From contig URBJ01000025.1 in assembly GCA_900546005.1 (NCBI GenBank), positions 1-26,478 on the forward strand: 26,478 nt of DNA, given 5' to 3'. Position numbers and translations under genes: made by a program. This document shows, piece by piece, positions 16,809-24,339 of the stretch; positions within the stretch are counted from its first letter, which is position 1, and each line of letters opens with the position of its first letter. Source of the stretch: an uncultured Alistipes sp. (lineage in GTDB: Bacteria; Bacteroidota; Bacteroidia; Bacteroidales; Rikenellaceae). Below the pieces are notes generated by a model that was given only the letters and a program-made list of their open reading frames with translations, was not told the DNA's origin and searched no databases.

Positions 16809-18713
16809 ATGAGCGATTCGATCAAACATGAGTGCGGAATAGCGTTTATCCGCTTGCTTAAACCGATTGACTATTATCAGAAAAAGTACGGGTCCATGTT
16901 CTATGGACTCAATAAGATGCATATTCTGATGGAGAAACAGCATAATCGGGGACAGGATGGAGCCGGCTTGGCCTCTATCAAACTCTATCCCGAACCCGGA
17001 AATGTCTACATCAATCGGGTCCGGTCGAACGATGCTGCGCCGATCCGTGATGTTTTCCAGCAGATCGATGCCAAAATCAATGCGGTTCTTTCGAAAAAGC
17101 CCGAACTGATGCAGAATCCTCAAGCCTTGAAGCGTGAGGTGGAATTTACGGGAGAGTTATTCTTAGGCCATTTGCGTTACGGGACATTCGGAAAGAACGA
17201 CATTGAAAATGTGCATCCCGTTTCCCGCGAAAACAACTGGATGACCCGCAGTCTGGTATTGGCCGGAAATTTCAACCTGACCAATATCGACGAGTTGTTC
17301 GGCCGACTGATCGATCTGGGACAGTATCCACCCGCAAAAACCGATACGGTAACGATTCTGGAGCGTATCGGCCATTTTCTCGATCGCGAAAATGACGATA
17401 AATATCGCTATTTCAAAGATAAAGGCTATTCGAAACACGACGTGACGGAGATGTTGGCCAAACATATCGATCTGAAAGAGATCCTGTCGCTGTCGGCACG
17501 CCGCTGGGATGGCGGATATGTGATGGCCGGTATGATCGGACATGGCGATGCGTTTGTGATGCGTGATCCGTGTGGAATCCGTCCGGCATTTTTCTACTAC
17601 GACGACGAAATCGTAGTCGCTGCTTCGGAACGTGCCGTGATCCAGACGACTTTCAATCTGGCATACGAAGATGTTCGGGAGTTGGAACCCGGACACGCCT
17701 TGATCGTTCGCCGGGACGGGGATATTACGGTCGATCCTTTTACGGCCCCGAAACCGATTCATCCCTGCTCTTTCGAGCGAATCTATTTCTCTCGGGGAAG
17801 CGATCGGGATATCTATCGGGAACGTAAACAGTTGGGGCGGTTGTTGGTCCCCCAGATCTTAAAAAGCATCGATTACGACATCGAGAATACGGTCTTTTCG
17901 TATATTCCCAACACGGCTGAGAGTGCCTTTTTCGGGTTGGTCGAAGGACTCGACGAGTACTGTCAGGGTGTACGGGCCCAACAGATTCTTGAAACCAAAG
18001 ATACTTTGACGCCGGAGTCGTTGCGTGAGATTCTTCGATTCAAACCCAGAATAGAGAAGGTGGCCATCAAGGATGTGAAGATGAGAACGTTCATTACTCA
18101 GGACAACGAACGGGACGATCTGGTGGCCCACGTCTACGATATTACGTACGGAACGATTCGTCCCGGGGTGGACAATCTGGTGATCATCGATGATTCGATC
18201 GTCCGGGGAACCACTTTGCGGCAGAGCATTATCCGGATTCTGGATCGGCTCAATCCGCGCAAGATCGTCGTGTGCTCCTCTGCTCCCCAGATTCGGTATC
18301 CGGATTGCTATGGAATCGATATGTCACGGCTGAGTCGATTCGTTGCATTCAAAGCTGCAATTGAGCTGTTGCGCGAACGGGGAATGAGTTATCTGATCGA
18401 AGAGGTATATCAACAGGCACTGCAGGAGTTGCAGCGGCCGGATCGGGAGAATACGGTAAATTGCGTGAAACGGATTTATGAGCCGTTTAGTGATGAGGAG
18501 ATTTCGGCAAAGATTGCTCAGATCGTTACGGCATCGGAGATCCGCGCTGAGGTAGAAGTGGTCTACCAGAGTGTCGAAAACATGAGACGGGCCATTCCGG
18601 TACATAACGGAGATTGGTATTTCACGGGAAATTATCCGACTCCGGGCGGAAATGTCGTTTCGAACAAGGCATTCGTCAATTTCTACGAAAAACGGAACGA
18701 ACGGGCCTATTAG
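16809..18713 (+). CDS. purF: Amidophosphoribosyltransferase, long Bacteroidota form
   Basis: A 634-residue enzyme for the first step of purine synthesis: PRPP plus glutamine gives phosphoribosylamine. The N-terminus MSDSIKHECG places the nucleophilic cysteine at position 9, implying a short leader that is removed to expose it, as in other PurF proteins. The glutaminase half has EKQHNRGQDGAGLA, GHLRYGT, and RDPCGIRPAFFYY. The phosphoribosyltransferase half has the PRPP loop VIIDDSIVRGTT (458-469). The protein is longer than the roughly 500-residue Escherichia coli enzyme because of an insertion in the glutaminase domain and a C-terminal extension, both typical of this phylum. An upstream in-frame ATG at 16722 lies on the promoter and is rejected. 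It stands alone rather than in a pur operon. Confidence 0.93.
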   Translation: MSDSIKHECGIAFIRLLKPIDYYQKKYGSMFYGLNKMHILMEKQHNRGQDGAGLASIKLYPEPGNVYINRVRSNDAAPIRDVFQQIDAKINAVLSKKPELMQNPQALKREVEFTGELFLGHLRYGTFGKNDIENVHPVSRENNWMTRSLVLAGNFNLTNIDELFGRLIDLGQYPPAKTDTVTILERIGHFLDRENDDKYRYFKDKGYSKHDVTEMLAKHIDLKEILSLSARRWDGGYVMAGMIGHGDAFVMRDPCGIRPAFFYYDDEIVVAASERAVIQTTFNLAYEDVRELEPGHALIVRRDGDITVDPFTAPKPIHPCSFERIYFSRGSDRDIYRERKQLGRLLVPQILKSIDYDIENTVFSYIPNTAESAFFGLVEGLDEYCQGVRAQQILETKDTLTPESLREILRFKPRIEKVAIKDVKMRTFITQDNERDDLVAHVYDITYGTIRPGVDNLVIIDDSIVRGTTLRQSIIRILDRLNPRKIVVCSSAPQIRYPDCYGIDMSRLSRFVAFKAAIELLRERGMSYLIEEVYQQALQELQRPDRENTVNCVKRIYEPFSDEEISAKIAQIVTASEIRAEVEVVYQSVENMRRAIPVHNGDWYFTGNYPTPGGNVVSNKAFVNFYEKRNERAY

Positions 18714-18808
18714 TTGTCCCGATACGTTTCAATGTCTGGAAATATAGACAGATCGCCTAATTGCCTAAGTCGGAGCCGGAAAGTTTTTGAATCTTAACTT
18801 GAAAATAT

Positions 18809-20983
18809 ATGAGGCGGAGCGGGAATAGAGTGTTGGCATGCTTGGCTTTGCTGCTGTTCCTCCTTTTTTGGAAGGGGGGAGTTGCTGCGCCTGTCGAGTG
18901 GAGCGTGTCGACGGAGGATCGTAACGACGGGACCGTATGCGTTTTGTTTACGGCTCGGATCGAAGCTCCGTGGCATATCTACGTTTTGGGGCCCTATGAT
19001 GACATGGGGCCGAATGCAACAACGGTAGTTTTCGAGCCGAACGAATCGGTAACACTGGTCGGAGGTATTGAATCATTGACACGGCCGGTGCGGGTTTACG
19101 ATTCGTTGTTCGCCTTGGAGATCGGCTATTTTGAACAGACGGCTCGGCTGGCACAGACGGTTCGGGTAAAAGCTGGCGTGAAAACCGAGTTGAAGGCTCG
19201 GGTGGAGTGGATGGCTTGTAATGATGAGAGTTGCCTTCCTCCGGATGAGAAAGATTTTACGATAACGTTGCAAGGGCCCGAAAAAGAGGCTGAAACTTCG
19301 ATGCCTGAGGCTTCTGTCGATAAAACAAAGCCGATAGAGCCGGTGACTGAATCCGGTGAGCATCAGGGTATTGTTCAGGAAGCGGGTACGGTACAGAATT
19401 CGGCGGTTGACTCTATCGAGTACCGACCGTTGCCCGATACATCGACGCTTCGTGACTCCGTCTCGGCTGTCGAACAGAGTGCAGGAACTCCCGGAGCAGA
19501 CAATGGAACGAAATCGTTGTGGCGATTGATCATAGAGGCAATTTTATGGGGATTTGCCGCACTGTTGACTCCGTGTGTCTTTCCGATGGTGCCGATGACC
19601 GTCTCGTTTTTCCTGAAACAAAACGAATCCCGTTTTAAGGCGCGAATCAAGGCGGGAATCTATGGGTTGAGTATCGTAGCGCTCTATACCGTTCCGACCG
19701 CGGTGATCATATTGATTACGAAGTGGGTCGGGGGCGGAGCCGTAACGGCCGATATCTTCAACTGGATTGCGACCCATTGGCTGCCCAATGTGCTGTTTTT
19801 CCTGATTTTTATCGTCTTTGCCATATCGTTCTTCGGTGCGTTTGAGATTACGTTGCCCAGCCGGTTGGTGAACCGCAGCGACCGTCAGTCCGATCGGGGC
19901 GGTGTGATCGGAATATTTTTCATGGCATTGACACTGGTGCTGGTCTCATTCTCCTGTACGGGACCGATTGTTGGAGCCGTGCTGATTCAGTCTACGACGG
20001 GTGCCGTGTGGACTCCGGTGCTGACCATGTTGGCCTTCTCGGTTGCCTTTGCCCTGCCTTTCACGCTGCTGGCTCTCTTCCCGTCGATGCTCGATCGCCT
20101 GCCCCGTAGCGGAGGTTGGCTCAACTCGGTAAAGGTTGTACTGGGGTTCATCGAGTTGGCCTTGGCACTGAAATTCCTTAGTGTTGCAGATCAGACCTAC
20201 CATTGGGGTATACTGGATCGGGAGATCTATCTGGCCTTCTGGATTGTGATATTTACCTTGTTGGGGCTCTATCTGCTCGGCAAGTTGCGGTTCCCGCACG
20301 ATTCGGAGGTGAAACATGTGGGAGTGACCCGGTTGTTGTTGGCTATCGTTACCTTCTCGTTTGTCGTGTATATGCTTCCCGGAATGTGGGGGGCTCCGTT
20401 GCGAGGACTTTCGGGATACCTTCCCCCGTTGGAGACGCAGGATTTTCGCCCTGCCGAAACCGAGCATACGGTCGACAGCGGGGCTCGTGTCGATACGGGA
20501 TTTCCCCGAGAGGTGAAGTATGGCGATCTGTTGAAATTGCCGCACGGTCTGCAAGGATTTTTTGATCTCGACGAGGCGATGGATTATGCGAAAAAGGTGA
20601 ACAAGCCATTGTTTGTCGATTACACGGGTCATGGGTGTGTGAATTGTCGGGAGATGGAGGCACGCGTGTGGTCCGACCCGCAGGTGTTGGATCTGTTGCG
20701 GAATGATTTTGTTGTCGTAGCGCTTTATTCCGATGACAAGAAGCAGCTGCCCGAATCGGATTGGATTACGACGGAGCACGGTAAGGTGTTGAAAGGGATG
20801 GGAAAGATTAACGCCTATCGGGTGCACAAGTTGTTTGGAATCAACGCTCAGCCCTATTACATGATTCTCGGCACGGATGGAGAGCAGCTCGTTCCCGGTC
20901 GTGGATATGACCTGAATGTGGATCGTTTTGTTGCTTTCCTGCAAGGGGGGATACAAGCCTATCGGGAGGTGAAACGGCCGTGA
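18809..20983 (+). CDS. dsbD: Thiol:disulfide interchange protein DsbD
   Basis: A 724-residue inner-membrane reductant shuttle that carries electrons from cytoplasmic thioredoxin to periplasmic proteins. Three modules are present: an exported N-terminal domain after a signal peptide (about residues 1-27) with the redox pair C137 and C142 (CNDESC); a membrane domain of about eight helices with C256 (TPCVFP) and C383 (SCTGP) as its redox pair; and a C-terminal thioredoxin-like domain with CVNC at 610-613. A Ser/Thr/Glu-rich linker joins the first two modules (about 155-225). All six redox cysteines are intact. No clear terminator separates it from purF 95 bases upstream, and no consensus promoter was found in the gap (a weak hairpin lies at 18733-18750), so some read-through from purF is possible. 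Confidence 0.94.
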   Translation: MRRSGNRVLACLALLLFLLFWKGGVAAPVEWSVSTEDRNDGTVCVLFTARIEAPWHIYVLGPYDDMGPNATTVVFEPNESVTLVGGIESLTRPVRVYDSLFALEIGYFEQTARLAQTVRVKAGVKTELKARVEWMACNDESCLPPDEKDFTITLQGPEKEAETSMPEASVDKTKPIEPVTESGEHQGIVQEAGTVQNSAVDSIEYRPLPDTSTLRDSVSAVEQSAGTPGADNGTKSLWRLIIEAILWGFAALLTPCVFPMVPMTVSFFLKQNESRFKARIKAGIYGLSIVALYTVPTAVIILITKWVGGGAVTADIFNWIATHWLPNVLFFLIFIVFAISFFGAFEITLPSRLVNRSDRQSDRGGVIGIFFMALTLVLVSFSCTGPIVGAVLIQSTTGAVWTPVLTMLAFSVAFALPFTLLALFPSMLDRLPRSGGWLNSVKVVLGFIELALALKFLSVADQTYHWGILDREIYLAFWIVIFTLLGLYLLGKLRFPHDSEVKHVGVTRLLLAIVTFSFVVYMLPGMWGAPLRGLSGYLPPLETQDFRPAETEHTVDSGARVDTGFPREVKYGDLLKLPHGLQGFFDLDEAMDYAKKVNKPLFVDYTGHGCVNCREMEARVWSDPQVLDLLRNDFVVVALYSDDKKQLPESDWITTEHGKVLKGMGKINAYRVHKLFGINAQPYYMILGTDGEQLVPGRGYDLNVDRFVAFLQGGIQAYREVKRP

Positions 20984-21005
20984 GAGCGGATTGGTGTGTT
21001 CGATA

Positions 21006-21037
21006 TTTTGTGTATTGCCAAAGATTATTTATCTTTG
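21006..21037 (+). promoter_or_regulatory. Promoter of the tRNA transcription unit
   Basis: TTTTG (21006-21010), a 19-base spacer and TATCTTTG (21030-21037) are a near-perfect Bacteroidota promoter. The start would be near 21041, 222 bases ahead of the mature tRNA. No other gene lies between, so the transcript carries the purine-rich leader. Confidence 0.65.
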
Positions 21038-21090
21038 TCCAGCTCTGAGCGAAGGTTCGGAATCTGGTCGCGGGGCAAAGGTTTCCGACG

Positions 21091-21220
21091 GGGGCGTGAG
21101 AGGAGAGAGAGGAAGACGAGGGAAGAAATGGGAGAAAGAGGTTTGTGGGAGCGGAGAGAATACAGAGAGGGGAGAGAGCAAGGAGAAAGTCGAGTCGAGG
21201 AGGGTGAAGCGAGGCGGAGA
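21091..21220 (+). other. Polypurine tract in the tRNA leader
   Basis: About 85% of these 130 bases are A or G on the + strand (19 pyrimidines counted), far from the surrounding composition. It contains around ten GGA triplets, mostly in GGAG, AGGAG or GGGAG contexts. The region lies between a strong promoter and a tRNA and has no recognisable gene. Two overlapping 80-codon open frames cross it, but they begin upstream of the projected transcript start and encode only low-complexity Arg/Glu/Gly runs, as any AG-rich DNA would. It may be the body of a small RNA or just the tRNA leader; function is unknown. Confidence 0.6.
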
Positions 21221-21262
21221 AGGATCGGTTTAGAATAGAAAAATAAAAAAACAAAATAATAA

Positions 21263-21336
<74 letters not shown>

Positions 21337-21337
21337 C

Positions 21338-21377
21338 AAAAGAAGACATTTGCAGCGTGCAGATGTCTTCTTTTTTT
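21338..21377 (+). terminator. Rho-independent terminator after the tRNA
   Basis: A 17-base-pair stem (core AGAAGACAT with ATGTCTTCT, one T-G wobble) closes on GCG and is followed by seven Ts. It starts two bases after the tRNA end, so the tRNA is the last gene of its unit. Confidence 0.92.
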
Positions 21378-21456
21378 GTTGGTGATCCGGCACACTGGAA
21401 CACTTTGGATCTTCGAGCATAGGTATCTGAACCTGTTTTTCCCCTCCTTTTAGGTA

Positions 21457-21487
21457 TTGGGTTATCGTCCATGTGAGGCTATTTTTG
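21457..21487 (+). promoter_or_regulatory. Promoter of the flavodoxin operon
   Basis: TTG (21457-21459), a 20-base spacer and TATTTTTG (21480-21487) fit the consensus. Transcription would start near 21491, 19 bases before the flavodoxin ATG. Confidence 0.65.
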
Positions 21488-21509
21488 CCAAAAACAAAAA
21501 ACGGGTTCA

Positions 21510-21998
21510 ATGAAAACAGGAATATTTTTCGGAAGTACGATGGGAACTACCGAGGCGCTGGCCAAACGGATTGCTCAAAAGCTCAATCTCCCATCAGCGG
21601 ATATTTATAATGTGGCTGAGGTGTCGGCCGATCGGGTAAAGGATTATGATTTGCTGTTGCTCGGATCCTCTACGTGGGGAGATGGCGATTTGCAGGACGA
21701 TTGGCCCGATTTTGTCGAGCAGTTGAAAACCATGGATCTGAGCGGAAAACGTGTGGCTCTCTTCGGTTGCGGCGATTCGGTTTCGTATCCCGATACGTTT
21801 TGTGATGCACTTTCGGTGCTGCATGATGATCTGGCCCGAACGGGATGTACGTTTGTCGGAGCTTATGTGCCTGAAGATTATGCCGTGACCGATTCGGCCG
21901 TGTGTCGCGATGGCAAGTTCATAGGACTGGCCATCGATGATGTGAACGAAAGCGACAAGACGGAAGATCGGATTGATACTTGGATCGCGAACCTTTAA
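21510..21998 (+). CDS. fldA: Long-chain flavodoxin
   Basis: A 162-residue cytoplasmic FMN protein that transfers single electrons at low potential, replacing ferredoxin when iron is scarce. The phosphate-binding loop GSTMGTTEALA (residues 8-18) is canonical. The 50s loop STWGDGDLQDDW carries the aromatic residue that stacks on FMN, and FGCGDSVSYPDTFCDA is the 90s loop with the second aromatic (Tyr). Length and the inserted strand fit the long-chain class. It is followed after 13 bases by a DUF2023 gene, with which it likely forms an operon. Confidence 0.95.
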   Translation: MKTGIFFGSTMGTTEALAKRIAQKLNLPSADIYNVAEVSADRVKDYDLLLLGSSTWGDGDLQDDWPDFVEQLKTMDLSGKRVALFGCGDSVSYPDTFCDALSVLHDDLARTGCTFVGAYVPEDYAVTDSAVCRDGKFIGLAIDDVNESDKTEDRIDTWIANL

Positions 21999-22011
21999 AT
22001 GAATTTACGCT

Positions 22012-22377
22012 ATGAGCGCAGAAGAATTCTCCCGTTTCAGCGACATGAAGATGTTCATGCACCATATTTATGAATTCAAGAAAGGAGTTCGGAATCTGGT
22101 GTTGTGCACGATGTGTCGGACTTGTGCGGAGCTGGTCGGCGCCCGTTTGCGTCGGCAGCAAATCGATTTTGTGATTCAGGAGGTCGTCGGAAATAAAGTG
22201 AATCTATATTTCGGTAAGCGGGCCTGTCTCGATGCAGTGAAGACATTCATCGACAAACCGCTCAACCGATTGACTCCCGAAGAGGATTTTATGTTGGGGG
22301 CCATGTTAGGTTATGACATAACCCTACAATGCGAGCGGTTTTGTAATCGCAAAAGAAGCATGATACCAGTAGTTTAA
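22012..22377 (+). CDS. DUF2023 family protein, partner of flavodoxin
   Basis: A 121-residue cytoplasmic protein without signal peptide or membrane helix. The sequence (FMHHIYEFKKGVRNLVLCT, then YFGKRACLDAVKTFI and LGAMLGYDITLQCERFC) resembles the DUF2023 family, found mainly in Bacteroidota. It is rich in cysteine: C32, C35 and C38 in LCTMCRTC form a tight cluster, with further cysteines after YFGKRA and in QCERFC. This could suit a metal or redox site, but that is inference. Placement directly behind flavodoxin suggests a shared electron-transfer or iron-limitation role. No molecular function can be stated. Confidence 0.8.
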   Translation: MSAEEFSRFSDMKMFMHHIYEFKKGVRNLVLCTMCRTCAELVGARLRRQQIDFVIQEVVGNKVNLYFGKRACLDAVKTFIDKPLNRLTPEEDFMLGAMLGYDITLQCERFCNRKRSMIPVV

Positions 22378-22410
22378 CTCATTCATTGCCATCTGTTGAG
22401 TCTGTTGACG

Positions 22411-22450
22411 GAGAAGGGACGGCCTCTCGCAGAGACCGTCCCTTCTCTTA
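22411..22450. terminator. Convergent terminator between DUF2023 and SulP genes
   Basis: GAGAAGGGACGG pairs with CCGTCCCTTCTC; after one C-A mismatch, CTCT pairs with AGAG around a CGC loop (16 of 17 positions paired). A T-rich stretch follows on the + strand. Lying 34 bases past one stop codon and 24 past the other, it likely serves both strands. Confidence 0.85.
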
Positions 22451-22470
22451 TTCGTAAAGTTGATACTCGG

Positions 22471-24156
22471 CTAAACTTTCTGTGCGGAGAGCAGACGGCG
22501 CGCCTGATCCAATGCAATGTTGATGTTGCTGCAGATGTTTTCCTCTCCGAGCAGATCGTAAAAGTGGGCTTGTTCCAGCGTTTTGTGAACTTGCTCGTTT
22601 ACACCGGAAAGAATGATGCGGATTCCCTCGCGTTGTGAGGTCTTGCACAGGATTGTCAGGTTGTGTATGCCGGTCGAGTCGATGAACGGAACCTTGCGCA
22701 TGCGGATGATCCGGATCTTCGGACGGTCGTGCAACATAACCATCTGTTCCTCGAACTTATTGGCAATGCCGAAGAAGTAGGGGCCGTCGATTTCGTAGAC
22801 CTCAACGCCGTCGGGGATGGTCAGATGTTCGGCATTCAGGGCGACATCCACATCGGCATTCGGATCGATCTCGTCGGTCAGAACCGAAATGTTGGTCGTT
22901 TCTGCAACCCGTTTCATAAACAGCAGACAGGCAATGACCAAACCGACCTCTATGGCAACGGTCAGATCGAACAGAACGGTCAGCAGAAAAGTGATTAGCA
23001 GTACGGCAACGTCCGATCTGGGATTGGACATCAGGGCCCGGAACGTTCTCCATTCGCTCATGTTGTAGGCAACGACGACCAACACGCCGGCCAGACACGC
23101 CATCGGAATGTGTTTGGTCAGAGGACCGAGGCAAAGTAGAATTAATAGCAGCACGACGGCGTGAATCAATCCGGCGACCGGTGTTTTTCCTCCGTTGTTG
23201 ATGTTGGTCATGGTACGGGCAATGGCTCCTGTGGCCGGTATGCCTCCGAAGAAGGGAGTAATGATGTTTGCGGCACCTTGAGCCAGAAGCTCTTGATTCG
23301 AGTCATGCTTGTCTCCGGTCACACCGTCGGCAACCGTTGCCGACAGCAGGGATTCGATGGCTCCGAGTACGGCGATTGTAACGGCTGCCGGGAAGAGGTT
23401 CTTAACGACTTCCCAGCTCATGTCCGGCACGGCGACTCCCGGTAGCGAAGCTTTGATCTGGAAACGGTCTCCGATCGTCTCAATCGATGTGATTCCTGCA
23501 TATCGTTTCAGCAAAAATACGACAAGAGTCATGACCACGATGGCCACCAATGAACCGGGTATCTTTTTAGAGATGCGGGGTGTCAAGACTATGATGATGA
23601 TACTCAGTATGCCGACAGCTGTTGAGTAGGGGTCGATCGTTCCGATGTGTTGGAAATAGCATGCCCATTTTTCGAGGAATTCGGCAGGAACACTTTCCGT
23701 AGTCATTCCGAAAAGGTCCTTGATTTGTGTCGTGAAGATCGTAACGGCGATACCGCTCGTAAATCCGACAACGATCGGATAGGGGATGAATTTGATGATG
23801 GTTCCCAACTTGAACAAGCCCAACAGAATGAGCAATACACCGGCCATGATCGTTGCGACGATCAGACCTTTTTCTCCGTATTGGGCGATGATCCCGTAGA
23901 CGATTACGATAAAAGCGCCGGTCGGTCCGCCGATCTGGACCTTGCTGCCCCCCAGCAGCGAAATGATAAAACCGGCAATGATTGCGGTAATGATTCCCTT
24001 TTCGGGCGAAACGCCGGATGCGATACCAAATGCGATAGCCAGAGGTAGCGCTACGATTCCGACAATGATTCCGGCCATCAGGTCGGCGGCAAAAGTCTGT
24101 TTCGAGTAGTGTTTGAGCGTTCGGAACAGTTTGGGTTGAAATACAAATGATTTCAT
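22471..24156 (-). CDS. SulP-family anion transporter with STAS domain
   Basis: A 561-residue inner-membrane permease of the SulP/SLC26 family. Its members move sulfate, bicarbonate or other anions, often with Na+ or H+. The membrane part has the family signatures DLMAGIIVGIVALPLAIAFG near the N-terminus and GGIPATGAIARTMTNINNGG in the centre. The C-terminal STAS domain (about residues 440-555) has PFIDSTGIHNL with Ser494 at the site phosphorylated in related anti-sigma antagonists. A longer frame starts at 24207, but that codon lies inside the predicted -7 box, so the ATG at 24156 is chosen. The substrate is not decided by sequence. No carbonic anhydrase or sulfate-assimilation gene is adjacent to hint at one. 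Confidence 0.93.
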   Translation of the reverse strand: MKSFVFQPKLFRTLKHYSKQTFAADLMAGIIVGIVALPLAIAFGIASGVSPEKGIITAIIAGFIISLLGGSKVQIGGPTGAFIVIVYGIIAQYGEKGLIVATIMAGVLLILLGLFKLGTIIKFIPYPIVVGFTSGIAVTIFTTQIKDLFGMTTESVPAEFLEKWACYFQHIGTIDPYSTAVGILSIIIIVLTPRISKKIPGSLVAIVVMTLVVFLLKRYAGITSIETIGDRFQIKASLPGVAVPDMSWEVVKNLFPAAVTIAVLGAIESLLSATVADGVTGDKHDSNQELLAQGAANIITPFFGGIPATGAIARTMTNINNGGKTPVAGLIHAVVLLLILLCLGPLTKHIPMACLAGVLVVVAYNMSEWRTFRALMSNPRSDVAVLLITFLLTVLFDLTVAIEVGLVIACLLFMKRVAETTNISVLTDEIDPNADVDVALNAEHLTIPDGVEVYEIDGPYFFGIANKFEEQMVMLHDRPKIRIIRMRKVPFIDSTGIHNLTILCKTSQREGIRIILSGVNEQVHKTLEQAHFYDLLGEENICSNINIALDQARRLLSAQKV

Positions 24157-24204
24157 TTCAGAACTAAAGATTGGGTGATTCCCGACATGCTGTTTCGGGG
24201 CGTG

Positions 24205-24212
24205 CAAAAGTA
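24205..24212 (-). promoter_or_regulatory. -7 element of the SulP gene promoter
   Basis: The minus strand reads TACTTTTG, an exact TAnnTTTG. The projected start is near 24201, 45 bases before the ATG. A clear -33 TTG is missing; a 20-base palindrome sits just upstream instead. Confidence 0.5.
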
Positions 24213-24237
24213 GTCAATTATTTTTATATCAGTCCGG

Positions 24238-24257
24238 ACAGGTGAAATTTCACCTGT
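24238..24257. repeat. Perfect 20-base palindrome upstream of the SulP promoter
   Basis: ACAGGTGAAATTTCACCTGT is its own reverse complement. It begins about 26 bases behind the -7 box of the SulP gene, immediately beyond the expected -33 position. A second copy of its left half, ACAGGTGAA, occurs at 24324-24332; both are preceded by TATCAG (directly in the second, five bases further in the first). This fits a dimeric regulator operator, or a hairpin at the end of the upstream transcript. Confidence 0.55.
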
Positions 24258-24277
24258 ACTTTTTGATATAAAACATA

Positions 24278-24310
24278 AAGAAAGCGATCTCTTGCGGAGA
24301 TCGCCTTCTT
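24278..24310 (-). terminator. Terminator of the lipoprotein gene
   Basis: GCGATCTC and GAGATCGC form an eight-base-pair stem, extended past one A-C mismatch, with a five-base loop. On the minus strand it is followed by a T-rich segment (CTTTATGTTTTATATC). It lies about 30 bases past the stop codon. Confidence 0.7.
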
Positions 24311-24339
24311 GAACTTGTATCAGACAGGTGAAGTTCTGT

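Noticed and set aside
18733..18750. Short inverted repeat TGTCT/AGACA after purF
   Set aside because: Only five base pairs and no T-tract; too weak to call a terminator.
19946..20956. 336-codon open frame on the - strand opposite dsbD
   Set aside because: DsbD has all six redox cysteines and membrane helices in the + frame. The reverse frame is Gln/His-rich without features.
20991..21238. Two overlapping 80-codon frames through the polypurine tract
   Set aside because: They begin upstream of the projected transcript start and encode Arg/Glu/Gly low complexity, as expected from AG-rich DNA with few stop codons.
24157..24207. Upstream extension of the SulP gene by 17 codons
   Set aside because: Its ATG falls within the predicted -7 box, upstream of the projected transcript start.
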